Source: Mesorhizobium sp. NZP2298 (GTDB lineage: Bacteria > Pseudomonadota > Alphaproteobacteria > Rhizobiales > Rhizobiaceae). From it: DNA of 64,000 bases. A model generated the notes under the pieces. It worked only from the letters and a program-made list of their open reading frames with translations. It did no database searches and had not been told where the DNA came from. A program made the translations under genes and the position numbers. Each line of letters opens with the position of its first letter. Positions within the stretch are counted from its first letter, which is position 1. This document shows positions 1-10,245 of the stretch, piece after piece. The DNA is taken from NCBI RefSeq assembly GCF_013170825.1, contig NZ_CP033365.1, positions 4,104,001-4,168,000 of the forward strand. Reading direction: 5' to 3'.

Positions 1-3000
1 CCGCTCGCCGCGCCGATAGCGGTTCCACAGCTCGATCGAAGCGTCGTGGTCGATGGCCCGTGCAATATCGACAGAGAGCGAGTTCAGCGATTCCACCACA
101 TGCAGCGGCGAGCGCTGGGCAGGCGCCGCGCGCGGCGCTTCGGCGGGCGCCGAGGGTGGAGCCGCCGGCCTGAGATCCGCATCGTTCGACGCCGCGGTCA
201 GGAGGTCACGCACCCAGCCGCCCTGTGGCGTGCGGGTGTTGGCGTCGGGACGCTGCTGACGCGGTGCCGCCTCGGCTGGACGCTCGAGATCGAGCGTGCC
301 GCGCAGTGCGGTGCCGCCCAGCGGCGCCTGAGGCGTGCGAAGCTCCGGCTGCGGCGCCGGCGCGCGACGCGGCGGCTCGGCAGCGCGGGTGACCGGCGCT
401 TGCGGCGCCGGACGCAAGGTGCGCGGCTCCGAGGTGTCGCCGCCACGACCGGACTTCGCAACGATGTCCGAAAGCTCTTTCAAGGCGTTGATCTGCTCGG
501 AAACGGCGCGGCGGATGGCGGAGGTCGATTCCTTCGCCTCTTCCGGCATCTCGATGACGCCTTTCTTGAGTTCGGCGCGGGTGAGGTCGAGTTCGCTCTT
601 GATCGAGCCCGCCGTGCGCCGCATCTCCTCGGTCGCATCGGCGAAGCGCTTGGTGGCCGAATCCACGACATCGGTGATGGCGTTGCGGATCTTGTCGGCC
701 GATTCCAGCGTCTTGCCTTCGGCGTTCTGCAGCGTCTGGCCGACGAGGTTTTCGAAGGAGCGCATGACCCTTTCGAGATCTTCCGATTTCTTGACCAGGC
801 CGACGGCAAGATCCTCGAGCGACGACTGCCTTTCCAGCGTGTGCTCAAGGTTGCTCTGGGCAGAGCTCAAGAGGTCCGAGGCACTGGCCAGCAGACGGCT
901 GTGTTCATCGAACTTGGTGGCGATCGAGGCCACTTCGCGCAAGGTCGACGACGACAGTTCCGTCAGCCTTGTGGTGTTCGAATCGACCAGGCGCGCCGAG
1001 CTGGCGAAGGTCTGCGCCGCCTTTTCGGTGGTCGCCGCGAAGCTCTGTGTGCTGCCGGTCAGGCGTTCGTCGACCTGGCCGAGATTGACCGCGGCCTGCT
1101 CGATCAACTGACCGAGCTGCGAGCTGGAGTTGGTCATGCGGCCGATGAGATCGGCAACGCTGTCGGACAGCGACGAGCGAGCGCCCTCGACCGCCGACAA
1201 GGTCTCGGCGGTGCGGCTGGCGAGCGCGTTGACAAGGGCGGCATTTTCGCTGCGCAGCTTCTCGGTCGCGCGTTCGGTGACCTCTTCCATGCTCTTCTGC
1301 AGTTCCGAGCCACCCTGGGCGAAGCGCTCGACCAACGGCCGGGCGGTTTCGTCGAGGATCCTCGACATTTCGGCCGAGCGGGCCGCGAGCATGGTGTTGA
1401 GTTCGCGGGTGTTGGCGCCGATCGTCTTGGCGGCGTCGTTGGTGCTCTGGCCGATATGCTGGCCAACCGCGGTGAAGGTCTCGGCGATCACATTGGCGCG
1501 TGAAACGAGTTGCGCCTCGGCGGTCGAAACCTGTTCGTTGAGCTTCTGTCCCATCGTCTCGGTAGTGTAGGCGAGCCGGTTCTCGACGCTCGCGATCTGT
1601 TCCTCGACACGGGCGGCCGCCGCCGCCGCGCTCGATGCAAGACGCTCGTCGGCGCCGGCAAGCGCCTGCTCGATTTCGCGGGCATGCACGGCCAGTTCCT
1701 GGCCGGTCTGGCGGGCACGGTCGGCGACCCTCTGCTCGGTGCTGGCGAAAGCACCGACGATGGTCTGCGCATGTTCGCCGATCGTCGACGAGCTGTCGGC
1801 GATGCGCGAGACCAGGCGCTGGTCTGCCTCGTCGAAGATGCGGCCGATTTCCGACGCACGGCTGGACAGGGCGTCCGAGCCTTCCGCGATGCGCGAAACC
1901 AGTTGCTGGTCGGCGGCATCGAAGATGCGACCGAGGTCCGAAGCGCGGGCGGCCAGCGCCTCGGCCGATTCGCCGATGCGCATGCCGAGCCGCTGGTCGG
2001 CGCTTTCGAAGTTGCGCAGGATGTCGCCGGCGCGGGCGGCCAGCGACTGTGCCGTCTCGACAGCGCGGGCAACCAGTTTCTGGTCGGCCGCGTCGAACGT
2101 GCCGGCGATCTCGCTTGCACGGGCCGCCAGATGATCCGCGGTCTCCTGAGCCCGGGCGGCCAACTGATCGGTGGTTGCCTGGGCGCGGGCGGCGAGCTTC
2201 TGGTCCGCCAGGTCGAAGGTGCCGGCGATCTCGCCGGCGCGGGCAGCCAACTGATCGGCGGTTTCATGGGCGCGCGCCAGCAGCGTGCTGGAGGTGTCGT
2301 CCGCGCGGGCAAGCAGCGCGTTCGAAGTATCTTCCGCACGGGCGTGGAGGCGACGATCGGCCTCCTCGAAGGTCCGGGCGATGTCTTCAGCCCGCGCCAA
2401 AAGGGCGGCTGACGTCTGTTCGGCGCGCTCGGCGATCTTGCGGTCGGCGTCACTGAAGGCCGCACCGGCCTGCTCATGCAGCGTGCTGGTGACTTCCAGG
2501 ACCTTGTCGCGCAATGCGCCGGCGACGAAGACCGCGCTCTTCTCGAGCACGCTGCGGACGTTGTCGACGCCAGTCGAAAGCGCACGCTCCATGGTTCCGG
2601 CGCGTTCCTCGATGATGCCGGTCTGACGGCTGAACGCCTGCTCGATCTTGTCGACATCGGCGGCGATCGCGGCCGAAATGTCGGTGCTCCTGGCTGCGAT
2701 CTGGTCGATATGACCCGACAGCGAGCGGTCGACGTCCTTACGGGTCTCGGCGAGCTTGCCGAGATCGTCTTCCAGCGCACGGCTCAACATGTCGCGGCCT
2801 TCGGCCAGCTTGCCGACATGGCCAGCGATGATGTTGTCGATCTCACCGCGGCTCTCGGTCAGCTTCTGCAGGTCGGCCTCCAGGACCCGTGAAAGCTGCC
2901 CGCGATCCTCCGCCAGCTTTTCCGACTGGCTGGATATGACACCTCTGATGGTGTTGAGGTCCGATTCCAGCGCGCGCTTGAGAATATCGCGGCCTTCGGC

Positions 3001-6000
3001 CAGCTTCTCGACCTGGCCGGCGACCAGACCATCGATGCTGGAGCGGCTTTCGGCCAGCTTGGCGAGATCAGCTTCAAGGGCACGCTTGAGAATGTCGCGG
3101 CCTTCGGCCAGCTTCTCTACTTGGCCGGCGACCAGGCCATCGATGCTGGAGCGGCTTTCGGCCAGCTTGGCAAGATCGTCCTCGAGAGCCTTCGACAGGG
3201 TCGAGCGCTCCTGGACAAGCCTGTCGGCGTGGCCCGCGACCAGGCCGCTGACGCTGTCGAGATCGGCCTCCAGCGCCTTCGACAGGGTCGAGCGCTCCTG
3301 AACCAGGCGCTCGGCATGGCTGTTGACGAGGCTGTTGACGCTTTCGAGGTCGACTTCCAGCGCCTTCGACAGGGTCGAGCGATCCTGGACAAGCCGCTCG
3401 GAATGGCTGTTGACGAGGCTGTTGACGCTTTCGAGATCTGCTTCGAGCGCCTTGGCGAACTGGGCGCGGTCGTCGACCAGTTTCTGCGACTGGTCGGCAA
3501 CGGTATTCTTGATCGTGTTGAGGTCGGCTTCCAGCGCGCGTTTGAGAATGTCACGGCCTTCGGCCAGCTTCTCCACCTGGCCGGCGACCAGACCATCGAT
3601 GCTGGAGCGGCTGTCGGCCAGCTTGGCGAGGTCATCCTCAAGAGCCTTCGACAAGGTCGAACGATCCTGAACCAGCCTGTTCATATGATCGGCGATGACG
3701 CTGTTCACATTCTGCAGGTCGGCTTCCAGGACCCGCGAAAGCTGCCCGCGATCCTCCGCCAGCTTTTCCGACTGGCTGGATATGACGCCCTTGATGGTGT
3801 TGAGGTCCGATTCCAGCGCGCGCTTGAGAATGTCGCGGCCCTCGGCCAGCTTCTCGACCTGGCCGGCGACCAGGCCGTCGATGCTGGAGCGGCTTTCGGC
3901 CAGCTTGGCAAGGTCGGCTTCGAGCGTCTGCGACAGCAGGCTGCGGTCGTTGGCAAGCCTTCCGGAATGATCGTCAAGCAGGCCCCTGATGCCCGAGAGG
4001 TCGTTTTCGAGCGAACGACCGAGCTGGGTGCGGTCTTCCATCAGCTTTGCCGAATGGGTCTCGATCAGGTTCTTGATGCCGATGATGTCGTTTTCCAGCG
4101 CCTTGGCGAGCACCGCGCGGCCTTCGGCGATCTTCTCGACCTGGCCGGCGACCAGCCCGTCAATGCTGGCGCGGCTGTCGGACAGCTTGCCGAGATCCGC
4201 TTCCAGGGCGCGCGACAGGATGTTGCGGCCTTCGGCGAGTTTTCCGACATGTCCGGCGACCATTTCATCAATGATCGTGCGAGCTTGAACGAGTTTCCCG
4301 GAGTCTTCGTTGAGGGCCAGTGAAAGCCGGTTGCGGCCTTCTTCCAGCCTCTCGAGGTGGCTGCCGAGCGATGCATCGATGGCAGCGCGCGATTCGTTGA
4401 CCTTGCGCAGGTCCTCTTCGAGGGCGCGTGCGATCAGGCTGCGGCCTTCGGCCAGCTTCTGCACCTGGTTGGTCACGGCGGCATCGATGCCGGCGCGGCC
4501 CTCGGCGAATTTCGCGAGATCCGCCTCCATGGCGGCTGCCATGCGTTCGCGGCTTTCGGAAAGCTTGCGGCTGTGGTTTTCGACGGCTTCCTCGATGCCG
4601 ACGCGAGCGTCGGCTAGCCGCTGGATGTCGCTGTCGAAAGAGCGCGAGACGACGTGACGCGCCGCTTCCATGCGCCCGGCGAAGTCGCTGGCGCGGGCCT
4701 CCAGCATGCTCGATGTCGAGGTGACGATGTCGGCCATGTCGGCGCCGATCTGGGTCTTGCCCTGATCGATCATGGCGGTCAGCGTATCCCTGCTCTCGGC
4801 GAAAGTGTGGGCGATTTCGCGGGCGCGCTCGACCAGCGTCTCGTTGATCTGGCGGGCTCGCGCCTCAAGCGCGGCGTTGAGCTTCTGCGTACCGGTGTCC
4901 AGCGCTTCGGCGCGGGTCTGGAACTCGCTGATCAGCGCCTGGCCGCGTTCGGCGAGCGTGCGCTCGATGCCGTTGAGGCTGGCTTCGAATTCCGAATTGA
5001 GGGTGCGCGCGGCGCCGCCAAGCAGCGACACCATGCCGGTGGTACGATCGTCGAGCAGATCGGTCAGCGACCGGGTCAGGCCGTCCGTCGTGTCCGTCAG
5101 CTTGGCAATGCGCGTGTCGAGCAGGCTGGCGAAGGCCTCGCCAGAGGTCGTAAGCCTGTCGGTGATGTTGTCGAGCCGGCCTTCCACCGAATCGAAAATC
5201 GACATCGAGCTTTCATTGATGCGGTCGATCAGCGTGTCGCCGGAATTGGTGATCGTCATCGACAGCTTGGTCGATGCGTTGAGGATCGAGTCGCGGATGA
5301 TGTCGCTGGCGGCGCCGATTTCATCCCTGAGCGTCTCATGCGCGCCCGAAATCGAGGCGCGGACCCGCTCGGCATGGGTGACGACGGCCTCGCGCTCGCT
5401 GCCGAGCCCGTCGACCAGCGAACGGATGCGGGTTTCGTTTTCCGAATAGGAGCGCTCGATCTGGTTGACTTCGCTGTGGACCAGCGTTTCCAGTTCCACG
5501 GCGCGGGCAAGTGTGCGTTCGATGCCTTCGCCCATGGCCGCCACTTCGCGGCGAACAGCCTGGCCGATCATCATGACGCGATCCTGCGCCATGTTTTCCG
5601 GCTCGGTCAGGCGGAAGGCCACTTCCGTCATCGACTGTGCGGCGATGCGCATGTCCTGGGCGCGGCGAATCATGGCCGCGAAGGCCCAGAACAGGATGAT
5701 CGGCACGATCGCCGCGACGGCGAGGCCAATCAGCTCGGGACGGGCAAAGAACTGGTCGAGCGTGCGGATCCGCCAGATGCCCGGTCCGAACAGCAGGTTG
5801 GCGAGCGCACCAGCGCCCGCGACCCATGCGAGCGACACAAACGCGATGATCCAGTAGACGGTGTTGGAAGCGCGCCTGTTGAGGCTGTGCAGGAGGGTCT
5901 TGTAATCTTTCTGACGATCGTCGTTGGCCGGCGCAAAGCCCGTGGGCTGCGTGCCATTGCCATTGCGTGTCTCCACCGGGCGCAGTTCAGCGGGCTTGGC

Positions 6001-6273
6001 CTTTGGCGCGGGCTTCGCGGCCTGATCGGTCACGGGGCCCTGATTGGCCACGGGCGCCTGATTGGCGGCGGGTGCCGGATTCTGGTTGCGTCCCTCGCGA
6101 GCCAGCTCGTCGGCGGCCTGGGATATCTGCGCTTCCAGATCTTCCATCGAAGCCGCGATATCGAGATCGCCGCTGCCGATGTCGCCGCTGAGGTCGAGAT
6201 CGAGCGCTTTTTCCAGTTCCCTGGCCACGTCGCTGTCGAGAGTTCTCGTGTTCGTCGTTGGTTTCTTCGCCAT
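1..6273 (-). CDS. gpr: Growth pole ring (GPR/RgsE-type) giant coiled-coil membrane protein, C-terminus cut by window
   Basis: One uninterrupted minus-strand frame of 2091 codons runs from ATG at 6273 off the window start. The N-terminus is about 135 acidic, Pro/Ala-rich residues. Two membrane segments follow at roughly 138-163 and 178-202, and the rest is almost all predicted alpha-helical coiled coil with internal repeats. The visible end is a Pro/Ala-rich linker leading into an ELWNRYRRGER stretch. Size, topology and repeats match the growth pole ring protein of Agrobacterium (about 2100 residues) and RgsE of Sinorhizobium, large polar scaffolds needed for unipolar growth in Rhizobiales. 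It probably anchors in the inner membrane with the rod in the cytoplasm. Only a short C-terminal piece should be missing. Family assignment is from memory of the architecture, not a search. Antisense open frames here are shadows of repeated codons. Confidence 0.85.
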   Translation of the reverse strand, partial: MAKKPTTNTRTLDSDVARELEKALDLDLSGDIGSGDLDIAASMEDLEAQISQAADELAREGRNQNPAPAANQAPVANQGPVTDQAAKPAPKAKPAELRPVETRNGNGTQPTGFAPANDDRQKDYKTLLHSLNRRASNTVYWIIAFVSLAWVAGAGALANLLFGPGIWRIRTLDQFFARPELIGLAVAAIVPIILFWAFAAMIRRAQDMRIAAQSMTEVAFRLTEPENMAQDRVMMIGQAVRREVAAMGEGIERTLARAVELETLVHSEVNQIERSYSENETRIRSLVDGLGSEREAVVTHAERVRASISGAHETLRDEIGAASDIIRDSILNASTKLSMTITNSGDTLIDRINESSMSIFDSVEGRLDNITDRLTTSGEAFASLLDTRIAKLTDTTDGLTRSLTDLLDDRTTGMVSLLGGAARTLNSEFEASLNGIERTLAERGQALISEFQTRAEALDTGTQKLNAALEARARQINETLVERAREIAHTFAESRDTLTAMIDQGKTQIGADMADIVTSTSSMLEARASDFAGRMEAARHVVSRSFDSDIQRLADARVGIEEAVENHSRKLSESRERMAAAMEADLAKFAEGRAGIDAAVTNQVQKLAEGRSLIARALEEDLRKVNESRAAIDASLGSHLERLEEGRNRLSLALNEDSGKLVQARTIIDEMVAGHVGKLAEGRNILSRALEADLGKLSDSRASIDGLVAGQVEKIAEGRAVLAKALENDIIGIKNLIETHSAKLMEDRTQLGRSLENDLSGIRGLLDDHSGRLANDRSLLSQTLEADLAKLAESRSSIDGLVAGQVEKLAEGRDILKRALESDLNTIKGVISSQSEKLAEDRGQLSRVLEADLQNVNSVIADHMNRLVQDRSTLSKALEDDLAKLADSRSSIDGLVAGQVEKLAEGRDILKRALEADLNTIKNTVADQSQKLVDDRAQFAKALEADLESVNSLVNSHSERLVQDRSTLSKALEVDLESVNSLVNSHAERLVQERSTLSKALEADLDSVSGLVAGHADRLVQERSTLSKALEDDLAKLAESRSSIDGLVAGQVEKLAEGRDILKRALEADLAKLAESRSSIDGLVAGQVEKLAEGRDILKRALESDLNTIRGVISSQSEKLAEDRGQLSRVLEADLQKLTESRGEIDNIIAGHVGKLAEGRDMLSRALEDDLGKLAETRKDVDRSLSGHIDQIAARSTDISAAIAADVDKIEQAFSRQTGIIEERAGTMERALSTGVDNVRSVLEKSAVFVAGALRDKVLEVTSTLHEQAGAAFSDADRKIAERAEQTSAALLARAEDIARTFEEADRRLHARAEDTSNALLARADDTSSTLLARAHETADQLAARAGEIAGTFDLADQKLAARAQATTDQLAARAQETADHLAARASEIAGTFDAADQKLVARAVETAQSLAARAGDILRNFESADQRLGMRIGESAEALAARASDLGRIFDAADQQLVSRIAEGSDALSSRASEIGRIFDEADQRLVSRIADSSSTIGEHAQTIVGAFASTEQRVADRARQTGQELAVHAREIEQALAGADERLASSAAAAAARVEEQIASVENRLAYTTETMGQKLNEQVSTAEAQLVSRANVIAETFTAVGQHIGQSTNDAAKTIGANTRELNTMLAARSAEMSRILDETARPLVERFAQGGSELQKSMEEVTERATEKLRSENAALVNALASRTAETLSAVEGARSSLSDSVADLIGRMTNSSSQLGQLIEQAAVNLGQVDERLTGSTQSFAATTEKAAQTFASSARLVDSNTTRLTELSSSTLREVASIATKFDEHSRLLASASDLLSSAQSNLEHTLERQSSLEDLAVGLVKKSEDLERVMRSFENLVGQTLQNAEGKTLESADKIRNAITDVVDSATKRFADATEEMRRTAGSIKSELDLTRAELKKGVIEMPEEAKESTSAIRRAVSEQINALKELSDIVAKSGRGGDTSEPRTLRPAPQAPVTRAAEPPRRAPAPQPELRTPQAPLGGTALRGTLDLERPAEAAPRQQRPDANTRTPQGGWVRDLLTAASNDADLRPAAPPSAPAEAPRAAPAQRSPLHVVESLNSLSVDIARAIDHDASIELWNRYRRGER
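1640..2460 (-). repeat. LAARA-type 11/18/29-residue repeats inside gpr
   Basis: A second repeat family in the same protein has units such as LAARASEIAGTFDAADQK (18 residues) followed by LVARAVETAQS (11 residues). Some places have only 11-residue modules in a row. Total periods are 11 or 29 residues. It is sequence-distinct from the LEADL repeats but uses the same length lattice, so the coiled-coil phase can be kept across the boundary. Confidence 0.8.
2650..4640 (-). repeat. Tandem 29- and 36-residue coiled-coil repeats inside gpr
   Basis: The encoded protein repeats a unit of the form LEADL..L.E.R..ID..V..H..KL.EGR..L..A. Unit lengths are 29 residues (87 bp) or 36 residues (108 bp, i.e. 29+7). 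Equivalent positions recur every 282 bp (29+29+36 residues), for example the CTGGCCGGCG sequence at 3013, 3577, 3859 and 4141. The lengths fit hendecad/heptad mixing (29=11+11+7, 36=11+11+7+7), as in a long nearly straight coiled-coil rod. Confidence 0.85.
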
Positions 6274-6547
6274 GCCTTCGCTACCCTGTACTAGCTGCCG
6301 CGGGCTTATATAATTCTGTTTGTCTTACCCCCGCGCAGGAGGCTGAAAATGGACCCTCGTATCGTAATGACACAGGGGGGTAAAGAAAACATGCATTCCG
6401 CGGGATACGTAAAACTTTAAATATAAGGTTAACGGAAGCGTGATTTGGGCGCCGCTTTCGCAACATTTTTCCGGGCCATTCATTAACCCGTTGTCCATTG
6501 GATTCGCCTAGTTTTTCAGGCGGCCGAAGAAAACGGAGTTCGAGTTC

Positions 6548-6916
6548 ATGCGTGGCGAAAGCGGCATTGCCTTCTCAATGCCCGGGGGCGACGTATCGGG
6601 AACCAGGCAGTCCCGACCGGTCGATTTGGCACACCTTGCCCGGCAGACGATGGGCGACCGCGCTCTCGAGCAGGAGGTGCTGGCGCTGTTTGTACAGCAG
6701 GCGCTGTCGGTGCGCGACAAAATAGTCGACGCCAATCTCAAGGACCGGCTTTTGCTGGCTCACGGGTTGAAGGGCTCGGCTCGCGGCGTCGGCGCCTTCG
6801 CCATCGCCGATTGCGCCACCGAGATCGAGCGGCGGCCGGAAGACAGCCAGACGCTCAAGCGGCTTGGCACGCTGATCGACGAAGTGCGCGATTTCATCGC
6901 CGCGATCAATCGCTGA
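6548..6916 (+). CDS. Orphan Hpt (histidine phosphotransfer) domain protein
   Basis: 122 residues, soluble, with the Hpt signature LAHGLKGSARGVGAF around residues 71-85; the histidine of AHGLKGSA is the expected phospho-acceptor. The rest is the usual short four-helix bundle with no fused kinase or receiver. Such proteins shuttle phosphate between hybrid kinases and response regulators. It is divergent from gpr across 274 bp, and no kinase or regulator is adjacent; the CckA hybrid kinase is 15 kb away. Partner unknown. ATG start at 6548. It is not obviously ChpT, which is larger. Confidence 0.85.
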   Translation: MRGESGIAFSMPGGDVSGTRQSRPVDLAHLARQTMGDRALEQEVLALFVQQALSVRDKIVDANLKDRLLLAHGLKGSARGVGAFAIADCATEIERRPEDSQTLKRLGTLIDEVRDFIAAINR

Positions 6917-7017
6917 CCCCCGGTTTGTGGAAAAACGTCACCGAGCGCCGCTTTCGCGCGGCAGTTGACTTGTTTGCCGGAGTGATTATCTCGGCTGAAA
7001 CTCCCTTCAGGTGACAA

Positions 7018-7338
7018 ATGACCAAACTGACCTTCATCGCCCATGACGGCACACATTTTGACGTGGATGCCGAAAACGGCTCGACGGTGATGGAAAACGC
7101 CATCCGCAACGCCGTGCCGGGGATCGAGGCCGAGTGCGGCGGCGCCTGTGCCTGCGCCACCTGCCATGTCTATGTCGACGAGGCATGGACGGCGGAGGTC
7201 GGCGAGCCCGAGGCGATGGAGGAGGACATGCTTGACTTCGCCTACGACGTCCAGCCGAATTCGCGGCTGTCCTGCCAGATCAAGGTGCGCGACGCGCTCG
7301 ACGGTCTGGTGGTGCGGGTGCCCGAGCGCCAGGGCTGA
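7018..7338 (+). CDS. Adrenodoxin-type [2Fe-2S] ferredoxin
   Basis: 106 residues. The cluster ligands follow the vertebrate/adrenodoxin-type pattern C-x5-C-x2-C (Cys40, Cys46, Cys49) plus a distant Cys86 in RLSCQI; an additional Cys44 is present. It is a soluble electron carrier for oxygenases, P450s or Fe-S assembly. The neighbour 81 bp downstream on the same strand is a ferredoxin-NAD(P)H reductase, so the two probably form a redox pair. No Isc or P450 gene is nearby, so the final acceptor cannot be read from context. ATG start at 7018 after an AGGTGAC-like site. Confidence 0.9.
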   Translation: MTKLTFIAHDGTHFDVDAENGSTVMENAIRNAVPGIEAECGGACACATCHVYVDEAWTAEVGEPEAMEEDMLDFAYDVQPNSRLSCQIKVRDALDGLVVRVPERQG

Positions 7339-7416
7339 AAGCCGATTTTTCCAGCTGCCGCTTGGCAGCGGGTCGGCGGTCATGCAGTCTCACGCCAATC
7401 CAGCAGCGAGGCATAG

Positions 7417-8454
<1,038 letters not shown>

Positions 8455-8457
<3 letters not shown>

Positions 8458-8557
8458 GGCGTTTCACCGTTTCGCGGAAACGGGAAGAGGCTCTATCTCT
8501 TTGATCTAATGCATTTCCCAAGGGGAACGCGATTCGCACTTTCCTGGAATTGCTCCA
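8455..8557 (+). repeat. Dispersed palindromic repeat, family C
   Basis: Begins TAGGGCG with the reductase stop codon, contains the inverted pair CCGTTTC/GAAACGG near 8467-8483, and ends ACTTTCCTGGAATTGCTCC. Its layout resembles family A (21539, 24261 and 50709): a GAAACGG arm, a CTTTG.T..ATGCAT middle, then a ..CACTTT. arm. I remember similar elements as abundant in Mesorhizobium genomes; copy number cannot be checked here. Confidence 0.65.
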
Positions 8558-8559
8558 GT

Positions 8560-10035
8560 CTAGTCCGCCAGGACCGGAGTCTCGGGCCGGCCGCGCAGCG
8601 GCTTTTCCGGCATCAGGCTGAGCGTCAGAAGCGCCAGCATCAGCATAACCACGGCGGCGGCGAAGATCACCCAGAACGCCGAAGTCCCAGCCACGGCTCC
8701 GCCCGCCTGGGCGCCTTCGCCAGCCAGCGGCAGGCCGTTGCCCAGCGCGACGGCACCGAGGATCGCCACGCCGAGCGCGCTGCCCAGCGAGCGCAGGAAC
8801 GTCATCACGCCGGTGGCGACGCCGAGATGCTTGGGGTCGACCGCGTTCTGGACCGACACCGTGGCGACCGGAAAGGTGGTGCCGCTGCCAATGCCGATGC
8901 ATGTCGTCAGGATCTCGACGACCAACAGCGAGGCGTGCCCGGCCACAAGCGTGAGGATGGCGAGACACGCGGCGGCGAAGGCCAACCCAATCATGGCGAT
9001 CCGCTTGTAGTGGACGAAGCGTGGAATGGTGCGCCCGCTGAATGTCGCGCCGGCAACCGTGCCCAGCATCAGCCCCAGCAGGGCGGTGCCGGATTCGCTC
9101 GCCGACAAGCCGATGACCGATTGCAGGTAGACCGGCAGATAGACCGACAGCCCGATATTGGAGGCCTGCAGGAGGAACAGCGAAAGCGTGCCCCCGAGAA
9201 CGATTGGATTGGAGAGCACTTCGAGCGAGATCAGCGGCTCGGAAGCGCGCAACAGCCGCAGCGCGAACGCACACCAGATGATGGCCGAACTCGCCAGCAG
9301 CCCGAGGATTTCGCGCGACAGCCACGGATACTCGCTGCCGCCCCAATTCAAGGCCAGAAGTACTAGGGCGGTGGCCACGATCAAAAGCAGCGCGCCAAGA
9401 CCGTCTATGCGATGCCGCTTTGCCGCGACTGGCAGCTTCCTCAGCGGCTTGTTGATGATGGCCATCGCGGCGATGCCGAGCGGGATGTTGATCCAGAAGA
9501 TCAGCGACCAGTGCAGATGTTCGGCGAAGGTGCCGCCCAACAGTGGCCCAGCGATGCTGGCGACCGCCCAGGTGCCCGAAATCCAGGCCGCGTATCGTGC
9601 CCGCTCTCGCGGCGGCACAAGGTCTCCGATCACGGTCTGCGCCAGGGCGAACAGGCCGCCGCCGCCGGCGCCCTGGATGGCGCGCCCGACCACCAGCACG
9701 AACATGTTGGGAGCCATCGCGCTGACAAGCGATCCCAGGAGAAAGATCAGGATCGCGGCATACACCGTTGGCCGACGGCCATGGACGTCCGAGATCTTGC
9801 CGTAGAGCGGTGCCATGGCGGTCGCAGTCAGCAGGTAGCCGGTGACGATCCACGGCAGATACTGCGCATGGCCAAGCGCATGCCCGATGGTCGGCATGGC
9901 CGGCGCGACGATGGTCTGATCGAGCGCCGCCAGCAGCATCGACAAAAGCACGCCGCCGATGATGGCGTTCTTTTCGGCTTCGGTCAGTGGCGTGGCCGCA
10001 GCCGCGATGGTCTGCTTGTCGACAGCCTGGTCCAT
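8560..10035 (-). CDS. MFS transporter, DHA2 (EmrB/QacA-like) drug exporter family
   Basis: 491 residues, strongly hydrophobic with about 14 membrane segments. DHA2 signatures are visible: LDQTIVAPAMPTIGHAL in the first segment (motif D1), and GKISDVHGRRP after the second (motif A). These proton-driven exporters extrude amphipathic drugs or metabolites. No EmrA-like adaptor or TetR/MarR regulator is adjacent, so it probably works alone in the inner membrane. Substrate cannot be inferred. It is convergent with the reductase and separated only by the family C repeat. Confidence 0.9.
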   Translation of the reverse strand: MDQAVDKQTIAAAATPLTEAEKNAIIGGVLLSMLLAALDQTIVAPAMPTIGHALGHAQYLPWIVTGYLLTATAMAPLYGKISDVHGRRPTVYAAILIFLLGSLVSAMAPNMFVLVVGRAIQGAGGGGLFALAQTVIGDLVPPRERARYAAWISGTWAVASIAGPLLGGTFAEHLHWSLIFWINIPLGIAAMAIINKPLRKLPVAAKRHRIDGLGALLLIVATALVLLALNWGGSEYPWLSREILGLLASSAIIWCAFALRLLRASEPLISLEVLSNPIVLGGTLSLFLLQASNIGLSVYLPVYLQSVIGLSASESGTALLGLMLGTVAGATFSGRTIPRFVHYKRIAMIGLAFAAACLAILTLVAGHASLLVVEILTTCIGIGSGTTFPVATVSVQNAVDPKHLGVATGVMTFLRSLGSALGVAILGAVALGNGLPLAGEGAQAGGAVAGTSAFWVIFAAAVVMLMLALLTLSLMPEKPLRGRPETPVLAD

Positions 10036-10245
10036 AGTCTTTCGTCCATGTGCTCGCGCGCTGTCCGGGTCACCGATTGGGCTTGTCTGGTGGGTGCGCC
10101 GTGCTTGAAGGGTTGTGCCCTGCCAACCCGTGATATGTCGTTCCGTATAGGCCGATTTCGACTGCCGTTCGAAAATTTTTCGAAGCTGGCACTACGCTTC
10201 GGCCCGGTTGGCTTGTGTCGGCGCCGCTCGGTGCGCCCACAAAAT

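Noticed and set aside
2650..4640. Regular direct repeats considered as a CRISPR or satellite array
   Set aside because: Repeats are in-frame within one continuous coding sequence, vary in sequence, and have no unique spacers; they encode coiled-coil units.
46..6294. Several long plus-strand open frames across the gpr region, up to about 550 codons
   Set aside because: They are antisense to a repetitive coiled-coil gene; the repeated G/C-rich codons leave complementary frames open. Products are low-complexity and lack any family pattern.
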